Shown here piece after piece: positions 15,564 to 23,802 of a stretch of DNA of 64,000 nucleotides. Each line of letters opens with the position of its first letter. Position 1 is the stretch's first letter. The notes below the pieces were generated by a model. That model did no database searches and was not told where the DNA came from. It saw only the letters and a list, made by a program, of their open reading frames with translations. Source of the DNA: Flagellimonas lutaonensis (GTDB lineage: Bacteria > Bacteroidota > Bacteroidia > Flavobacteriales > Flavobacteriaceae); NCBI RefSeq assembly GCF_000963865.1, contig NZ_CP011071.1, positions 620,001-684,000 on the forward strand. The letters are read 5' to 3'. Position numbers and translations under genes: made by a program.

Positions 15564-16688
15564 ATGGACATCCTTATAAAAAGCTTCCCGATAGTTTGGG
15601 GGCTGTTCCTTTGTTTTTATATGAAGGCCCAAGATTCGATTCCCAAACCAAAAGCGGATACTACATCGTCATCTTATAAAACAAAATACACTCCGTTGCC
15701 ATTCGTGGCCTATTCGCCAGATACCCGTTTGATGTTCGGCGGTTTTGTGCTCAAACAGTTTAAACCAATGGGTGCGGGAGAGGAAACCCGCCCCTCTAAT
15801 ATTCAATTGAACGCAACCTATACTTGGAACCAACAAATGGTTGTTTCCAGCTTGTATACTATTCTATTTCCGGAAGAACGTTGGATCTATAAAGGAGAAC
15901 TGGTCTACAAAAAATTCCCAAAAAACTATTGGGGCATTGGGCCGAACACTTTGGAGACGGATGAACTGAAGGTCAACTTTCAGAATATAAAAGTAAAACA
16001 AAGCCTTCTTCGCAACTTCGGCGAAGATACCTACATAGGCCCTCAATTGCATTTCGGTTATATGTACGATGTAAATTTTGAAAATCAGGATGATGAACCG
16101 ATTCCACCTCCAGAGGCAATCGGTTCAGAAGGAAGCACCAATGTGGGGTTGGGCCTTCTATTTAATTGGGACAAACGGGACAATGTTTTGACCCCCACCA
16201 AAAACCATTACGTGGAACTTTCGGCCCTTTTCTACCCGACTTTTTTAGGAAGTGAATTCGGTTTTCAAAGCTATAAGGTCGATGCCCGAAAATATGTTGG
16301 CCTCAGACCTTCTGGTAAGGAGGTTTTGGCCTTTCAATCGCTAATCGTGCTGACTACTGGTGATGTGCCTATCGAGGAGTTGGGATTCATCGGTGGGGAA
16401 ATCATCAATCGTGGGTATTTCGAAGGTCGTTTTCGTGATAAGCACAGCGTTCAGGCACAGATGGAATATCGGCGGATCATAGCGGGCCGTTTCGGTGCTG
16501 CGGCCTTCGGTGCCTTGGGCAACGTGATGCCCAAATTGGGCGGTTTGACCCTCGACAACACCAAATGGACAGTAGGTGCGGGGCTGCGTTACAACGTAAA
16601 CAAAAAAGACCCGACCTACATAAGAATAGATTACGGATTTGGAAAAGACACCTCTGGGCTTTATGTGACCTTTGGGGAGGCTTTTTAA
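15564..16688 (+). CDS. Omp85/BamA-TamA-like outer-membrane protein without POTRA
   Basis: The roughly 374-residue protein starts MDILIKSFPIVWGLFLCFYMKAQDS (signal peptide cut after Ala-Gln; shown here as two parts around the cleavage). It then runs as a barrel with the surface-antigen (bacterial surface antigen/BamA) pattern: GLGLLFNWDKRDNVLTPTKN, and the final strand ...IRIDYGFGKDTSGLYVTFGEAF with terminal Phe. There is no room for POTRA domains, so it is a barrel-only family member. A GTG at 15552 overlapping the previous stop is an alternative start. It follows the serine hydrolase, suggesting an envelope module. Confidence 0.8.
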   Translation: MDILIKSFPIVWGLFLCFYMKAQDSIPKPKADTTSSSYKTKYTPLPFVAYSPDTRLMFGGFVLKQFKPMGAGEETRPSNIQLNATYTWNQQMVVSSLYTILFPEERWIYKGELVYKKFPKNYWGIGPNTLETDELKVNFQNIKVKQSLLRNFGEDTYIGPQLHFGYMYDVNFENQDDEPIPPPEAIGSEGSTNVGLGLLFNWDKRDNVLTPTKNHYVELSALFYPTFLGSEFGFQSYKVDARKYVGLRPSGKEVLAFQSLIVLTTGDVPIEELGFIGGEIINRGYFEGRFRDKHSVQAQMEYRRIIAGRFGAAAFGALGNVMPKLGGLTLDNTKWTVGAGLRYNVNKKDPTYIRIDYGFGKDTSGLYVTFGEAF

Positions 16689-16706
16689 AGAAAAAAAATC
16701 AAAACC

Positions 16707-17801
16707 ATGAGAATTGTATTGCTGCTAATTTTATTGTTCCACGGCCTTATCCATTTTATGGGCTTTGCCAAAGCCTTCCATTTTGGGAATTTGGCACAAT
16801 TTACTAAGGATATTCCAAAGCCCATGGGCTTACTTTGGCTGCTTACCGGTCTGCTTTTTATCGTATCGGGTATCCTGTATATGATGAAAAAAGACGCTTG
16901 GCCGATACTTGCCATTATTGCGGTGGTTTTATCACAGATTTTGATTTTTATGGTCTGGACTGATGCCAAATTCGGTACCATTGCCAATGTTATTGTCCTG
17001 ATAATGGCAATCATGGGTTATGGAACGCAAACTTTTGAAAATAGCTATAAAAAGGATGTGGCCGCTGCGATGCAAAAGATGGTCGCTACCGATGAAGTCA
17101 TTACCGAGAGTGACCTTGCAACAATTCCCGAACCAGTCCGAAATTACTTGAACTATGTAGGGGTGGTAGGCAAGCCAAAACTGCAAAATGTCAAAATAGT
17201 TTTTGAGGGCGAAATGCGCGATAGGGGCAAGGCCTGGTTCAAATTCACTTCCGAACAATACAATTTTTTTGACGACCCCACCCGTCTTTTCTTTATGAAG
17301 GCCAAAGTGTTGGGGCTACCCACAACGGGATACCATCGCTACACAAAAGATGGTGCCGGTATGATGATAAAGTTGCTGTCGTTGTTCCCTGTTGCCAAAG
17401 TCGATGGCCCGGCAATGTTCCCCACCGAAACGGTCACCTTTTTCAATGACCTGTGCCTATTCGCCCCTGTAGCGCTCATTGACGACCGCATACAATGGGA
17501 AACTATGGATAAACAAACTGTCAAGACCATGTTTACCGTAAACGGGACGACCATTTCGGCCATGCTATATTTTAATGAAAAGGGACAGTTGGTCAATTTT
17601 GTTTCCGATGACCGCATATCAGTAGATGAAATGAAAACCTATCCGTTTTCGACCCCCACCGGCAACTATCAAAATATAAACGGCTACAATCTTCCGACAT
17701 ACGGGGAGGCCGTTTGGCATTATCCGGATGGGGAGTTTGTATATGGGAAATTCAATTTGAAATCCATTGAGTATAACGTATCACAATTGCAGGAAAAATG
17801 A
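16707..17801 (+). CDS. DUF6544-like protein with N-terminal membrane domain
   Basis: This 364-residue protein has four N-terminal hydrophobic helices (residues about 2-110, including LLWLLTGLLFIVSGILYMM). A soluble domain follows, beginning IPEPVRNYLNYVGVVGKPKL, with KFTSEQYNFF, LLSLFPVAKVDGP, a strand-rich middle and a WHYPDGEFVYGKF end. This layout resembles DUF6544/DUF6920-type proteins of unknown function, an assignment from memory of the pattern. A decayed copy of its first third lies at 12122-12590, so the intervening genes lie between two copies. It is 18 bases after the Omp85-like gene. Confidence 0.75.
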   Translation: MRIVLLLILLFHGLIHFMGFAKAFHFGNLAQFTKDIPKPMGLLWLLTGLLFIVSGILYMMKKDAWPILAIIAVVLSQILIFMVWTDAKFGTIANVIVLIMAIMGYGTQTFENSYKKDVAAAMQKMVATDEVITESDLATIPEPVRNYLNYVGVVGKPKLQNVKIVFEGEMRDRGKAWFKFTSEQYNFFDDPTRLFFMKAKVLGLPTTGYHRYTKDGAGMMIKLLSLFPVAKVDGPAMFPTETVTFFNDLCLFAPVALIDDRIQWETMDKQTVKTMFTVNGTTISAMLYFNEKGQLVNFVSDDRISVDEMKTYPFSTPTGNYQNINGYNLPTYGEAVWHYPDGEFVYGKFNLKSIEYNVSQLQEK

Positions 17802-17856
17802 CTCCCTGACCGGTGCCGTATTGCTTTCTTTGAAGTAAAGCCTTTTAGTGCGCTAC

Positions 17857-17898
17857 TGATCGTGGTCATTGCTCGAACCGCTGAATTGGGGTATCTTG
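17857..17898 (+). promoter_or_regulatory. FNR-type site G upstream of the TerB-like gene
   Basis: TGATcgtgGTCA (17857-17868) is followed by TATCTTG (17892-17898), a -7 element one base short of consensus and identical to the one at site D, starting exactly 29.5 bp from the dyad centre. Predicted transcription start is about 17904, 23 bases before the ATG. Confidence 0.62.
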
Positions 17899-17926
17899 CC
17901 AATATTCAAAAACCAAAAACCCTATT

Positions 17927-18313
17927 ATGTCCATTGCGGAACGATATGAATCTACCGAACACCAAAGCAATATCGCACACTTTGCCGCTATCGTAAAGTT
18001 GGCGAACGTGGACGGTTACATGAACGAAGAAGAAAAAACTGTTTTAAGGCGATTGGCCTTTAGGCTCGATGTTACTGAAGATGAGGTCAAGACAATACTT
18101 AAGGATCCTGACAAATATCCGTTGATTCCTCCCTACAGCTTGGAAGAGCGGATCGAAAGGTTCCGTGATTTTTGTGGCATGATCAACGCCGACCATGAAG
18201 TGGACGCTGAAGAGCGAAAATTGATCTACAAGTATGCCATAGGTCTCGGTTTTACCGATGAAAGGGCAAACAGGGAAGTTGAAAAATGTATCGGCGAATT
18301 TGGAAGAGCGTAA
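17927..18313 (+). CDS. TerB-like (TerB/DjlA N-domain) protein
   Basis: The 128 residues are all-helical with the TerB-type pattern: HFAAIVKLANVDGYMNEEE near the N-terminus (acidic metal-binding turn DGYMNEEE) and a second copy of the turn at MINADHEVDAEE. TerB domains bind metal and associate with membrane stress complexes. Here it stands alone and precedes a disrupted AI-2E-family gene by 57 bases under a shared FNR-type promoter. Tellurite resistance is not implied. Confidence 0.8.
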   Translation: MSIAERYESTEHQSNIAHFAAIVKLANVDGYMNEEEKTVLRRLAFRLDVTEDEVKTILKDPDKYPLIPPYSLEERIERFRDFCGMINADHEVDAEERKLIYKYAIGLGFTDERANREVEKCIGEFGRA

Positions 18314-18370
18314 GCAGTTGATTCTATGGATCGAAGAAATGGCTTTGAAAGATAACCAGGTATTAAAAAA

Positions 18371-19500
18371 ATGCAAAAATACACCCTTAATCTGGCCAAC
18401 ATTTTTTATCTCATTATCACTTTGACGGTATTGGTTTGGATTCTTATTGTCGGAAAGGTCATCATCGCCCCGTTGGTGTTCGCTTTTTTTTTGCCTTGAT
18501 GTTAAAACCTATCGTTGCCTTTTTTGAAAAAAAGGTACGTAGTCGGATTTTGTCCATTTTTATTGCCTATGTAGTGGCCGTGATTCCCCTGTTCGGGGTG
18601 CTTTTTTTCTTTTTCAATCAATCGCGAATTCTTTTTAAAGACCTTCCTTCGGTACGTGGGCGGCTGAACGAGATCTTGGTCTCAATATTCGATTGGGCCG
18701 ATAAAAAGTTCGATCTTGAGGCCGAATCGACCTCCCAATGGATTTCCGAAAACATCATTGCCGCCTCTGATGTGCCAATAAAGGTCATTCAGGAAAGCCT
18801 GCAATCCACAGGTTATGTTTTGGCGAATATCGGCTTGGTCATCGTCATCACCTATTTTATGTTGTTGTACCGCACGGCATTCAAGAATTTCTTTCTTGTT
18901 CAGTTAAAACCGAAGAATCGAAAAAGGGTCATACAGACGTTGGATGAAATTCAAAAGTTGGCCAAACGCTATTTGATCGGACAGGGCCTTGTAATCATTA
19001 TTTTGGGACTTCTGATCGGCACGGGGTTGTGGTTGATCGGTGTTCCGTACCCTTACTTTTGGGGTTTTCTGGCCGGTTTTTTGGAAATTATTCCCTATGT
19101 GGGCACCTCCATCGGGGCAATTCTGCCCTTTTTCTATATGCTGATGGTGGCCGATAATCTATGGCAGCCCCTAGGGGTAGTGGTGCTCTACATTGCCGTT
19201 CAGCAGATCGAGGGAAACATCATTTCGCCCAACGTTATGGGCCCAAGCATCAAGATCAATCCGATGTTCATTATTCTTGGGCTGTTTGTCGGGGGAATAA
19301 CATGGGGCATTGCAGGAATGATCTTGGCCCTGCCCGTTTTGGCCATTTCAAAGGAGATTTTCAGGAGCTTTGAACTCACTGAACCGCTGAGCTATCTATT
19401 GGAAGATGGCCTAACTCGAAAAAAGGACATTTTTCTTGACCGATTCGACGATGACAGGCACCGACTTTTCAGCATATTTTTTGAAGAGCGCAAAGACTGA
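18371..19500 (+). pseudogene. AI-2E/PerM-family transporter, frameshifted at a T9 tract
   Basis: The coding sequence starts MQKYTLNLANIFYLIITLTV and reads through VFAFFLP to a stop just after the run of nine T at 18484-18492. With one more T the reading becomes VFAFFFALMLKPIVAFFEKK and continues to 19500 as a complete AI-2E/PerM-type permease. The rest shows GFLAGFLEIIPYVGTSIGA and QQIEGNIISPNVMGPSIKINP, hallmarks of the family (about 377 codons in total, eight helices). It could be a phase-variable gene, a fresh mutation or a sequencing error in the homopolymer. It shares the FNR-type promoter with the TerB-like gene. Confidence 0.85.
19458..19473 (+). repeat. 16-bp direct repeat, copy 1
   Basis: GCACCGACTTTTCAGC occurs here inside the 3' end of the AI-2E-family gene and again at 20628-20643. 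Similarity continues imperfectly for about 25 bases (T-rich run then GAA...CG/CGAAA). The two copies bracket the serine hydrolase gene at 19584. Confidence 0.85.
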
Positions 19501-19583
19501 ACCTTTTTGATTCTGACCCATCTGAATATAGGGCGGATCAAATCAACAATGTACCGTTTATCAATAGAAAAAAATGATGGAGA

Positions 19584-20627
19584 GTGAAAGATAAGTTAAC
19601 CCAGACCGAACTTAATCGAATAGTGCACAGAGCTGCCAGAAAAAGGAACATTTACGGAGCGGTATTCTATGTTTCGACCGAGAATAAAGGGATTGATATT
19701 ATAAGTGCTTCGAGGAATTTTGAGACAACTGGCAATTACTATATCGCAAGCATCAACAAACTTTTTGTCAGCGCAATCATTTTGAGCTTGTATTTCAATA
19801 AAAAATTGGATTTAAAGGATAAGATTTTAAGGTATTTACCCGATAAGTTCATTCATCGACTTCACTATTTAAACGGCCATGATCATTCGAAAGAACTTAC
19901 GGTATTACATCTGATATCGCATACTTCAGGACTGCCCTGTTATTTGGCGGATAAACAGCCGGATGGAATAAGGGCGATAAAAAATCTCGAAGCCGGAATA
20001 GATCAACGATGGGATACCAAAAAGGTTATTGAAGTGGTGAAAACCATGAAACCTCATTTCCCTCCCGGGAAAAAAGGAAAAGCAAAATATGCTGACACCA
20101 ACCATCAAATTCTGGGTCAAATAATTGAAAATATTACCGGTGAACCAATAAGAAGTGTATTGACCCAACATTTTAAAAAACTTGATTTGACCAATACTTA
20201 CGTTTGCGATAAATCGGTTGAGAGTGAATATGTGCCCATCAGATATGAATCAAGAATTTTGGATATTCCAGCTTTTCTAAGCTCAACAGGAACTGATATT
20301 ATTTCGAATGCCGAAGATCAAATGATATTTTTAAAGGCTTTTTTTAATGGACATTTTTTTCCGAAGAACAGAATTGGGGAATTAAAAAAATGGAACAACA
20401 TATTTTTTCCTTTTAAATATGGAATTGGGCTACAGAAGTTCTACATGCCAAGGATATTCAATCCTTTTCATCCATTGCCTGAAATAATAGGACATTGCGG
20501 TTCAACCGGATCAATAGCGTTTCATATACCTGAATTGAAAGCATACGTAACAGGAACCGTTAACCAACAGGCAGCGCCACAAGTGGCTTTTCGAACACTG
20601 ATCAAAATCGTCAACAAATTGCGATAA
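19584..20627 (+). CDS. beta-lactamase-family serine hydrolase
   Basis: This 347-residue class C-type serine hydrolase starts at GTG 19584; the nearby ATGs at 19574 and 19577 are out of frame. Motifs: YIASINKLF with SINK as SxxK, KYADTNHQILGQ with Tyr-Ala-Asp in place of YxN, and HCGSTGS as HxG. No signal peptide is apparent, unlike most relatives, so location is uncertain. The gene is more A+T rich than its neighbours and lies between two copies of a 16-bp repeat, which suggests recent arrival. Substrate unknown. Confidence 0.8.
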   Translation: MKDKLTQTELNRIVHRAARKRNIYGAVFYVSTENKGIDIISASRNFETTGNYYIASINKLFVSAIILSLYFNKKLDLKDKILRYLPDKFIHRLHYLNGHDHSKELTVLHLISHTSGLPCYLADKQPDGIRAIKNLEAGIDQRWDTKKVIEVVKTMKPHFPPGKKGKAKYADTNHQILGQIIENITGEPIRSVLTQHFKKLDLTNTYVCDKSVESEYVPIRYESRILDIPAFLSSTGTDIISNAEDQMIFLKAFFNGHFFPKNRIGELKKWNNIFFPFKYGIGLQKFYMPRIFNPFHPLPEIIGHCGSTGSIAFHIPELKAYVTGTVNQQAAPQVAFRTLIKIVNKLR

Positions 20628-20643
20628 GCACCGACTTTTCAGC
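20628..20643 (+). repeat. 16-bp direct repeat, copy 2
   Basis: This is the second copy of GCACCGACTTTTCAGC, placed immediately after the serine hydrolase stop. The following bases again resemble the end of the AI-2E-family gene, as though that gene's 3' end had been duplicated around the insertion. Confidence 0.85.
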
Positions 20644-20671
20644 TTGTTTTTGAAAAACGAAACGAACGTTC

Positions 20672-21034
20672 CTAAAATTTTTTCAGCCAATCGATCGCCT
20701 CTGAACGTTCATCGGTCTCAAAACCCTTGACTTTGAGCTTCGGTATTATGGCCCCGACACTTTCCGAAACATTTTCGATCCAATCCTTATCGCTGATAAC
20801 GGCCATGGCCTTGATGGTGCCCAGATAGCGAAACCCCATTTTAAGGTCTTCCCACATGGCCTTTGCCGTGGGCCATTTGAATTCCTCGATATCGACGAGC
20901 AACTTTATTTTTCCATATTTTTCCTTGTGTTGCTCCATTAACGGATTTAGGCGGTCATAATCTGCTCCGGTCACTTTTCCTGATACTGCCACTCCCAAAA
21001 TATCCTCAGGGAGTTCTCTCTTTATTGTAAACAT
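20672..21034 (-). CDS. SpoIIAA-like (STAS-fold) protein
   Basis: This 120-residue protein matches the SpoIIAA-like family: an N-terminal VAVSGKVTGADYDRL, then KIKLLVDIEEFKWPTAKAMWEDLK, MAVISDKDWIENV, and a C-terminal ERSEAIDWLKKF. The STAS-like fold here lacks an obvious phosphorylatable Ser at the usual loop. Members are cytosolic and often occur in stress or lipid-transport contexts. It follows mlaD on the same strand after 50 bases and could be its last operon gene, comparable to the STAS protein MlaB (inference). Confidence 0.78.
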   Translation of the reverse strand: MFTIKRELPEDILGVAVSGKVTGADYDRLNPLMEQHKEKYGKIKLLVDIEEFKWPTAKAMWEDLKMGFRYLGTIKAMAVISDKDWIENVSESVGAIIPKLKVKGFETDERSEAIDWLKKF

Positions 21035-21067
21035 GATTTGTGCTTTTTAAGGTTACTTTAAATATTT

Positions 21068-21100
21068 TCTCTAATCTCTAATCTCTAATCTCTATTCTCT
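21068..21100 (-). repeat. heptanucleotide tandem repeat across the mlaD stop codon
   Basis: TCTCTAA is repeated three times exactly (21068-21088), followed by TCTCTAT and TCTCT. On the coding strand it forms the last codons and stop of mlaD (stop at 21087-21085) and the bases after it. A change in copy number by 7 bases within the coding part would shift the frame of the last residues. Confidence 0.8.
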
Positions 21101-22065
21101 TTTTCCTTTTCCTTTTCCAACTTCTTGAAATACCTCCGGGTCAAAAAATTGTGTTTTAGGGCTTCCATGTTCTGGTTGAAACGTTCAACGCCTTGATCGA
21201 TATTTTTCATGGTATTTTCCAATTGATCGACCAGCACGGTGTCTTGGGTCAGGTAGCGCAGGGCTCCCTTTCCCTCATCAATATCGGCCACAAGGGCGTC
21301 GAGATTCTTTACTATCTTTTTGAGGTCTGTACTTGAAGTTTCCAGGTTGGTGATGATGTTCTGCACTTGTTGGGCCGAAAGGCTATCGGTCAGCAATACC
21401 CCTGCAACGCTTTCCTCAAAATCGATGCTTTTCATGATCTTGTTCAATTCAGAAAGAGCCGAATTGGCCTGACCGCTGGTATGCTTTAGGTTGTTGTTGG
21501 TATGTTGTAGGTCGTTGGCCATTGCAGTATCGTTCAACAGACGGCCCAAGGTGCCCTTGCCCTGTGTCAATGATTGTGAGACTTTCAACAGTTCGGCGGT
21601 CAAAAGGGCCGCATTTTCATTGGTGGTGTTCAGGGTGCTGAGCATGTCTTGTGTAGCAATTTTGCTGTATGATTGCAATTGGTCGCCCGGTTCCACCAAA
21701 AGGGTATCCCCGGTGTTGGGCACGATGTTCACCAGCATGCTGCCCACCAAGCCATCAGAACCTATCATGGCCACGGCATCTTTTTTAATGTGATCGCGCA
21801 TTTTATCATCAATGACCATATGTACCTTGATGGTGGTATCGTTCAGCATTTCTATTCGGTTCACCGTACCCACGTTGATGCCGGAAAAACGCACGTTATT
21901 GCCGTTTTGCAGTCCGTTCGCGTTTTTAAAGACCGCGCTCAGTTGAAAGGTATCGCCAAACATATTCTGTCGATTGCCAATCAAATAGGCGGCAATCACC
22001 AACAATATGGTGCCGAGAATTACGAAAATGCCGAGTCTTATGTTTTGTGCCGTTGTTTTTCCCAT
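21085..22065 (-). CDS. mlaD: MlaD-type MCE-domain lipid-transport protein
   Basis: From ATG 22065 the product is about 326 residues: a membrane anchor (IRLGIFVILGTILLVIAAYL), the MCE domain (FQLSAVFKNANGLQNGNNVRFSGINVGTVNRIEM through VGSMLVNIVPNTGD), then a long helical, coiled-coil-like region rich in NLK repeats ending in a charged KEKEKE tail. It is the periplasmic lipid-shuttling subunit of the Mla ABC system, with mlaF 4 bases upstream. An in-frame extension to 22152 runs inside mlaF and is unlikely. The very end is built of a heptanucleotide repeat. Confidence 0.92.
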   Translation of the reverse strand: MGKTTAQNIRLGIFVILGTILLVIAAYLIGNRQNMFGDTFQLSAVFKNANGLQNGNNVRFSGINVGTVNRIEMLNDTTIKVHMVIDDKMRDHIKKDAVAMIGSDGLVGSMLVNIVPNTGDTLLVEPGDQLQSYSKIATQDMLSTLNTTNENAALLTAELLKVSQSLTQGKGTLGRLLNDTAMANDLQHTNNNLKHTSGQANSALSELNKIMKSIDFEESVAGVLLTDSLSAQQVQNIITNLETSSTDLKKIVKNLDALVADIDEGKGALRYLTQDTVLVDQLENTMKNIDQGVERFNQNMEALKHNFLTRRYFKKLEKEKEKENRD

Positions 22066-22069
22066 AGTC

Positions 22070-22888
22070 TTACTTTTTAAAAAATGCTTCCACTTTCGGA
22101 TCTGTGGATGCTGATAGTTCGGCAAAAGTGCCTTCGGCATAATTGATGCCATCGACCAGCAGTACCATCCGTTCCGATATCACCCGTGCACAATCCACAT
22201 CGTGCGTAATGATAAGCGATGAGGTGTTGTATTTCTTTTGGATGCTTCGCATGAGTTCAATGATTTCCTTGGCAGTAATGGGATCTAACCCGCTGGTGGG
22301 CTCGTCGTATAGAATCACTTTGGGCTTTAGTATGAGCGTACGGGCCAGTGCCACCCGCCGTTTCATGCCGCCCGAAAGTTCTTCGGGCATAAGATTCATC
22401 GTATGGGCCAGACCCACATTTTCGAGAGCTTCCAAGACCAAAGGTTCGGTATCGGTGACATCGCCCAGTTTTTCTTTGTGCCGGCGCATGGGGAATTCCA
22501 AATTTTCGCGTACGGTCATGGAGTCGTACAGGGCACTGCCCTGAAATAGAAACCCGATGTCGGCCCTGAGGGCATCCAACTGTGTTTGGTCCAAAGTGTT
22601 CACCTCCTTTCCCATTACTTCTATGTAGCCGCTATCCGGTTGCATCAATCCCACCAGACATTTTATCATGACCGATTTACCGGAACCCGATTTTCCCATG
22701 ACCACTAGATTCTCACCCTCTTGTAGTTTAAGGTTGAAACCGTTGAGTACGTGGTTATCGCCGAAACTTTTCTGAAGATTCTTGATGTGGATGACCACTT
22801 TTCTTGCCTCAAATGTTTCATTGGTTTCACTGAAAGGAACATTTTGGGTTTCCGCTATGTCACCGTTTTCGTTCATGCTATAGTTCAT
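22070..22888 (-). CDS. mlaF: MlaF-type ABC ATPase
   Basis: This 272-residue ATPase of the phospholipid/MCE transporter has Walker A GKSGSGKS, the signature LSGGMKRRVALART typical of the MlaF group (GGM rather than GGQ) and Walker B KVILYDEPTSGLDP. It overlaps mlaE by 11 bases and is followed by mlaD. The first 30 or so residues are acidic and poorly conserved, so the start may be an internal Met. It powers lipid movement between the inner and outer membrane. Confidence 0.93.
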   Translation of the reverse strand: MNYSMNENGDIAETQNVPFSETNETFEARKVVIHIKNLQKSFGDNHVLNGFNLKLQEGENLVVMGKSGSGKSVMIKCLVGLMQPDSGYIEVMGKEVNTLDQTQLDALRADIGFLFQGSALYDSMTVRENLEFPMRRHKEKLGDVTDTEPLVLEALENVGLAHTMNLMPEELSGGMKRRVALARTLILKPKVILYDEPTSGLDPITAKEIIELMRSIQKKYNTSSLIITHDVDCARVISERMVLLVDGINYAEGTFAELSASTDPKVEAFFKK

Positions 22889-23684
22889 AAAAAATATCAG
22901 ACACGAATACGGCGATGAAATCGACCACGAACAACAACAATGAGGCCGTCACCACCGCTGTGTTGGCGGCGATGCCCACCCCCGCGGTGCCCTTTTTGCT
23001 GTAATATCCTTTGTAGCAACCCACTAGGCCAATGACAAAACCAAAAAAGAACGATTTTACGGTAGCAGGTACCAGATCGCCGAAGCCCAAGGCATCGAAA
23101 ACCGTGTTGAAATACAGCTGAAACGATACATCACCTTTCAGGTTTTCGACCAAGGCTGAACCGTAAAGTGCAATCACATCACCAAAGACCACCAAAAGGG
23201 GCAACATCAGTGTGGTGGCCATAATGCGTGTCACGACCAAATATTTAAAGGGGTTGGTGCCGGAAACCTCCATGGCATCGATTTGTTCCGTTACCCGCAT
23301 AGAGCCCAGTTCCGCCCCAATGCCCGAAGCGATTCGCCCCGCACATATCAATGCGGTGATCACCGGGCCTATCTCTCGCACGATTGAGATGCCGACCATG
23401 TTGGGCATCCATGAAACAGCTCCAAACTCGATGAGCGTGGGCCGCGATTGCAGGGTGAGCACCAGCCCGATGATGAAACCCGTGACCCCTACCAATACCA
23501 ATGAGCGGTTGCCCACATGATAGCATTGCCGAAGCAGTTCTTTGAACTCGAACGGGGGCTTAAAGGCCTCCTTAAAGAAACGGGCGGCAAAATAAGAGAG
23601 CTCCCCCGTCTCTACAAAAAAGTTTTTTATGCCTGTGAGTAGGGAACTGGCCCTGCTGTTGACCGTTTTTTGCCATGTAGCCAT
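22878..23684 (-). CDS. mlaE: MlaE-type ABC permease
   Basis: This 268-residue inner-membrane permease has the MlaE core: LTLQSRPTLIEFGAV, MVGISIVREIGPVITALICAGRIASGIGAELGSM, the EQIDAMEVSGTNPFKYLVV coupling helix, and five to six membrane segments. It is first in the leftward mlaEFD operon. The -7 element TATCTTTG (23697-23690) implies a leader of almost no length before ATG 23684. FNR-type site H lies 28.5 bp further upstream. Confidence 0.93.
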   Translation of the reverse strand: MATWQKTVNSRASSLLTGIKNFFVETGELSYFAARFFKEAFKPPFEFKELLRQCYHVGNRSLVLVGVTGFIIGLVLTLQSRPTLIEFGAVSWMPNMVGISIVREIGPVITALICAGRIASGIGAELGSMRVTEQIDAMEVSGTNPFKYLVVTRIMATTLMLPLLVVFGDVIALYGSALVENLKGDVSFQLYFNTVFDALGFGDLVPATVKSFFFGFVIGLVGCYKGYYSKKGTAGVGIAANTAVVTASLLLFVVDFIAVFVSDIFYEL

Positions 23685-23689
23685 AACTT

Positions 23690-23731
23690 CAAAGATACTT
23701 GTTGCAATAGGGTTTGGAAATGACCGAAATC
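23690..23731 (-). promoter_or_regulatory. FNR-type site H and exact -7 box for mlaEFD
   Basis: TGACcgaaATCA (23720-23731) lies 28.5 bp from TATCTTTG (23697-23690, read leftward), a perfect TAnnTTTG. Transcription would begin near 23685, right at the mlaE start codon. The spacing is one base shorter than at most other sites, so this is a less certain member. Confidence 0.45.
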
Positions 23732-23742
23732 ATGCTGACCGA

Positions 23743-23786
23743 CTGATCCATCTCATTTCAAGACATTTTATGGGGGTCTAGTTTTG
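23743..23786 (+). promoter_or_regulatory. FNR-type site I (one mismatch) and exact -7 box for the L,D-transpeptidase
   Basis: TGATccatCTCA (23743-23754) has one mismatch to the core. TAGTTTTG (23779-23786), a perfect TAnnTTTG, begins 30.5 bp from the centre, so transcription would start near 23791. That places the TTG at 23788 outside the mRNA and supports ATG 23803 or 23806 as the start codon. Confidence 0.42.
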
Positions 23787-23802
23787 ATTGAAAAAAATAG
23801 AG

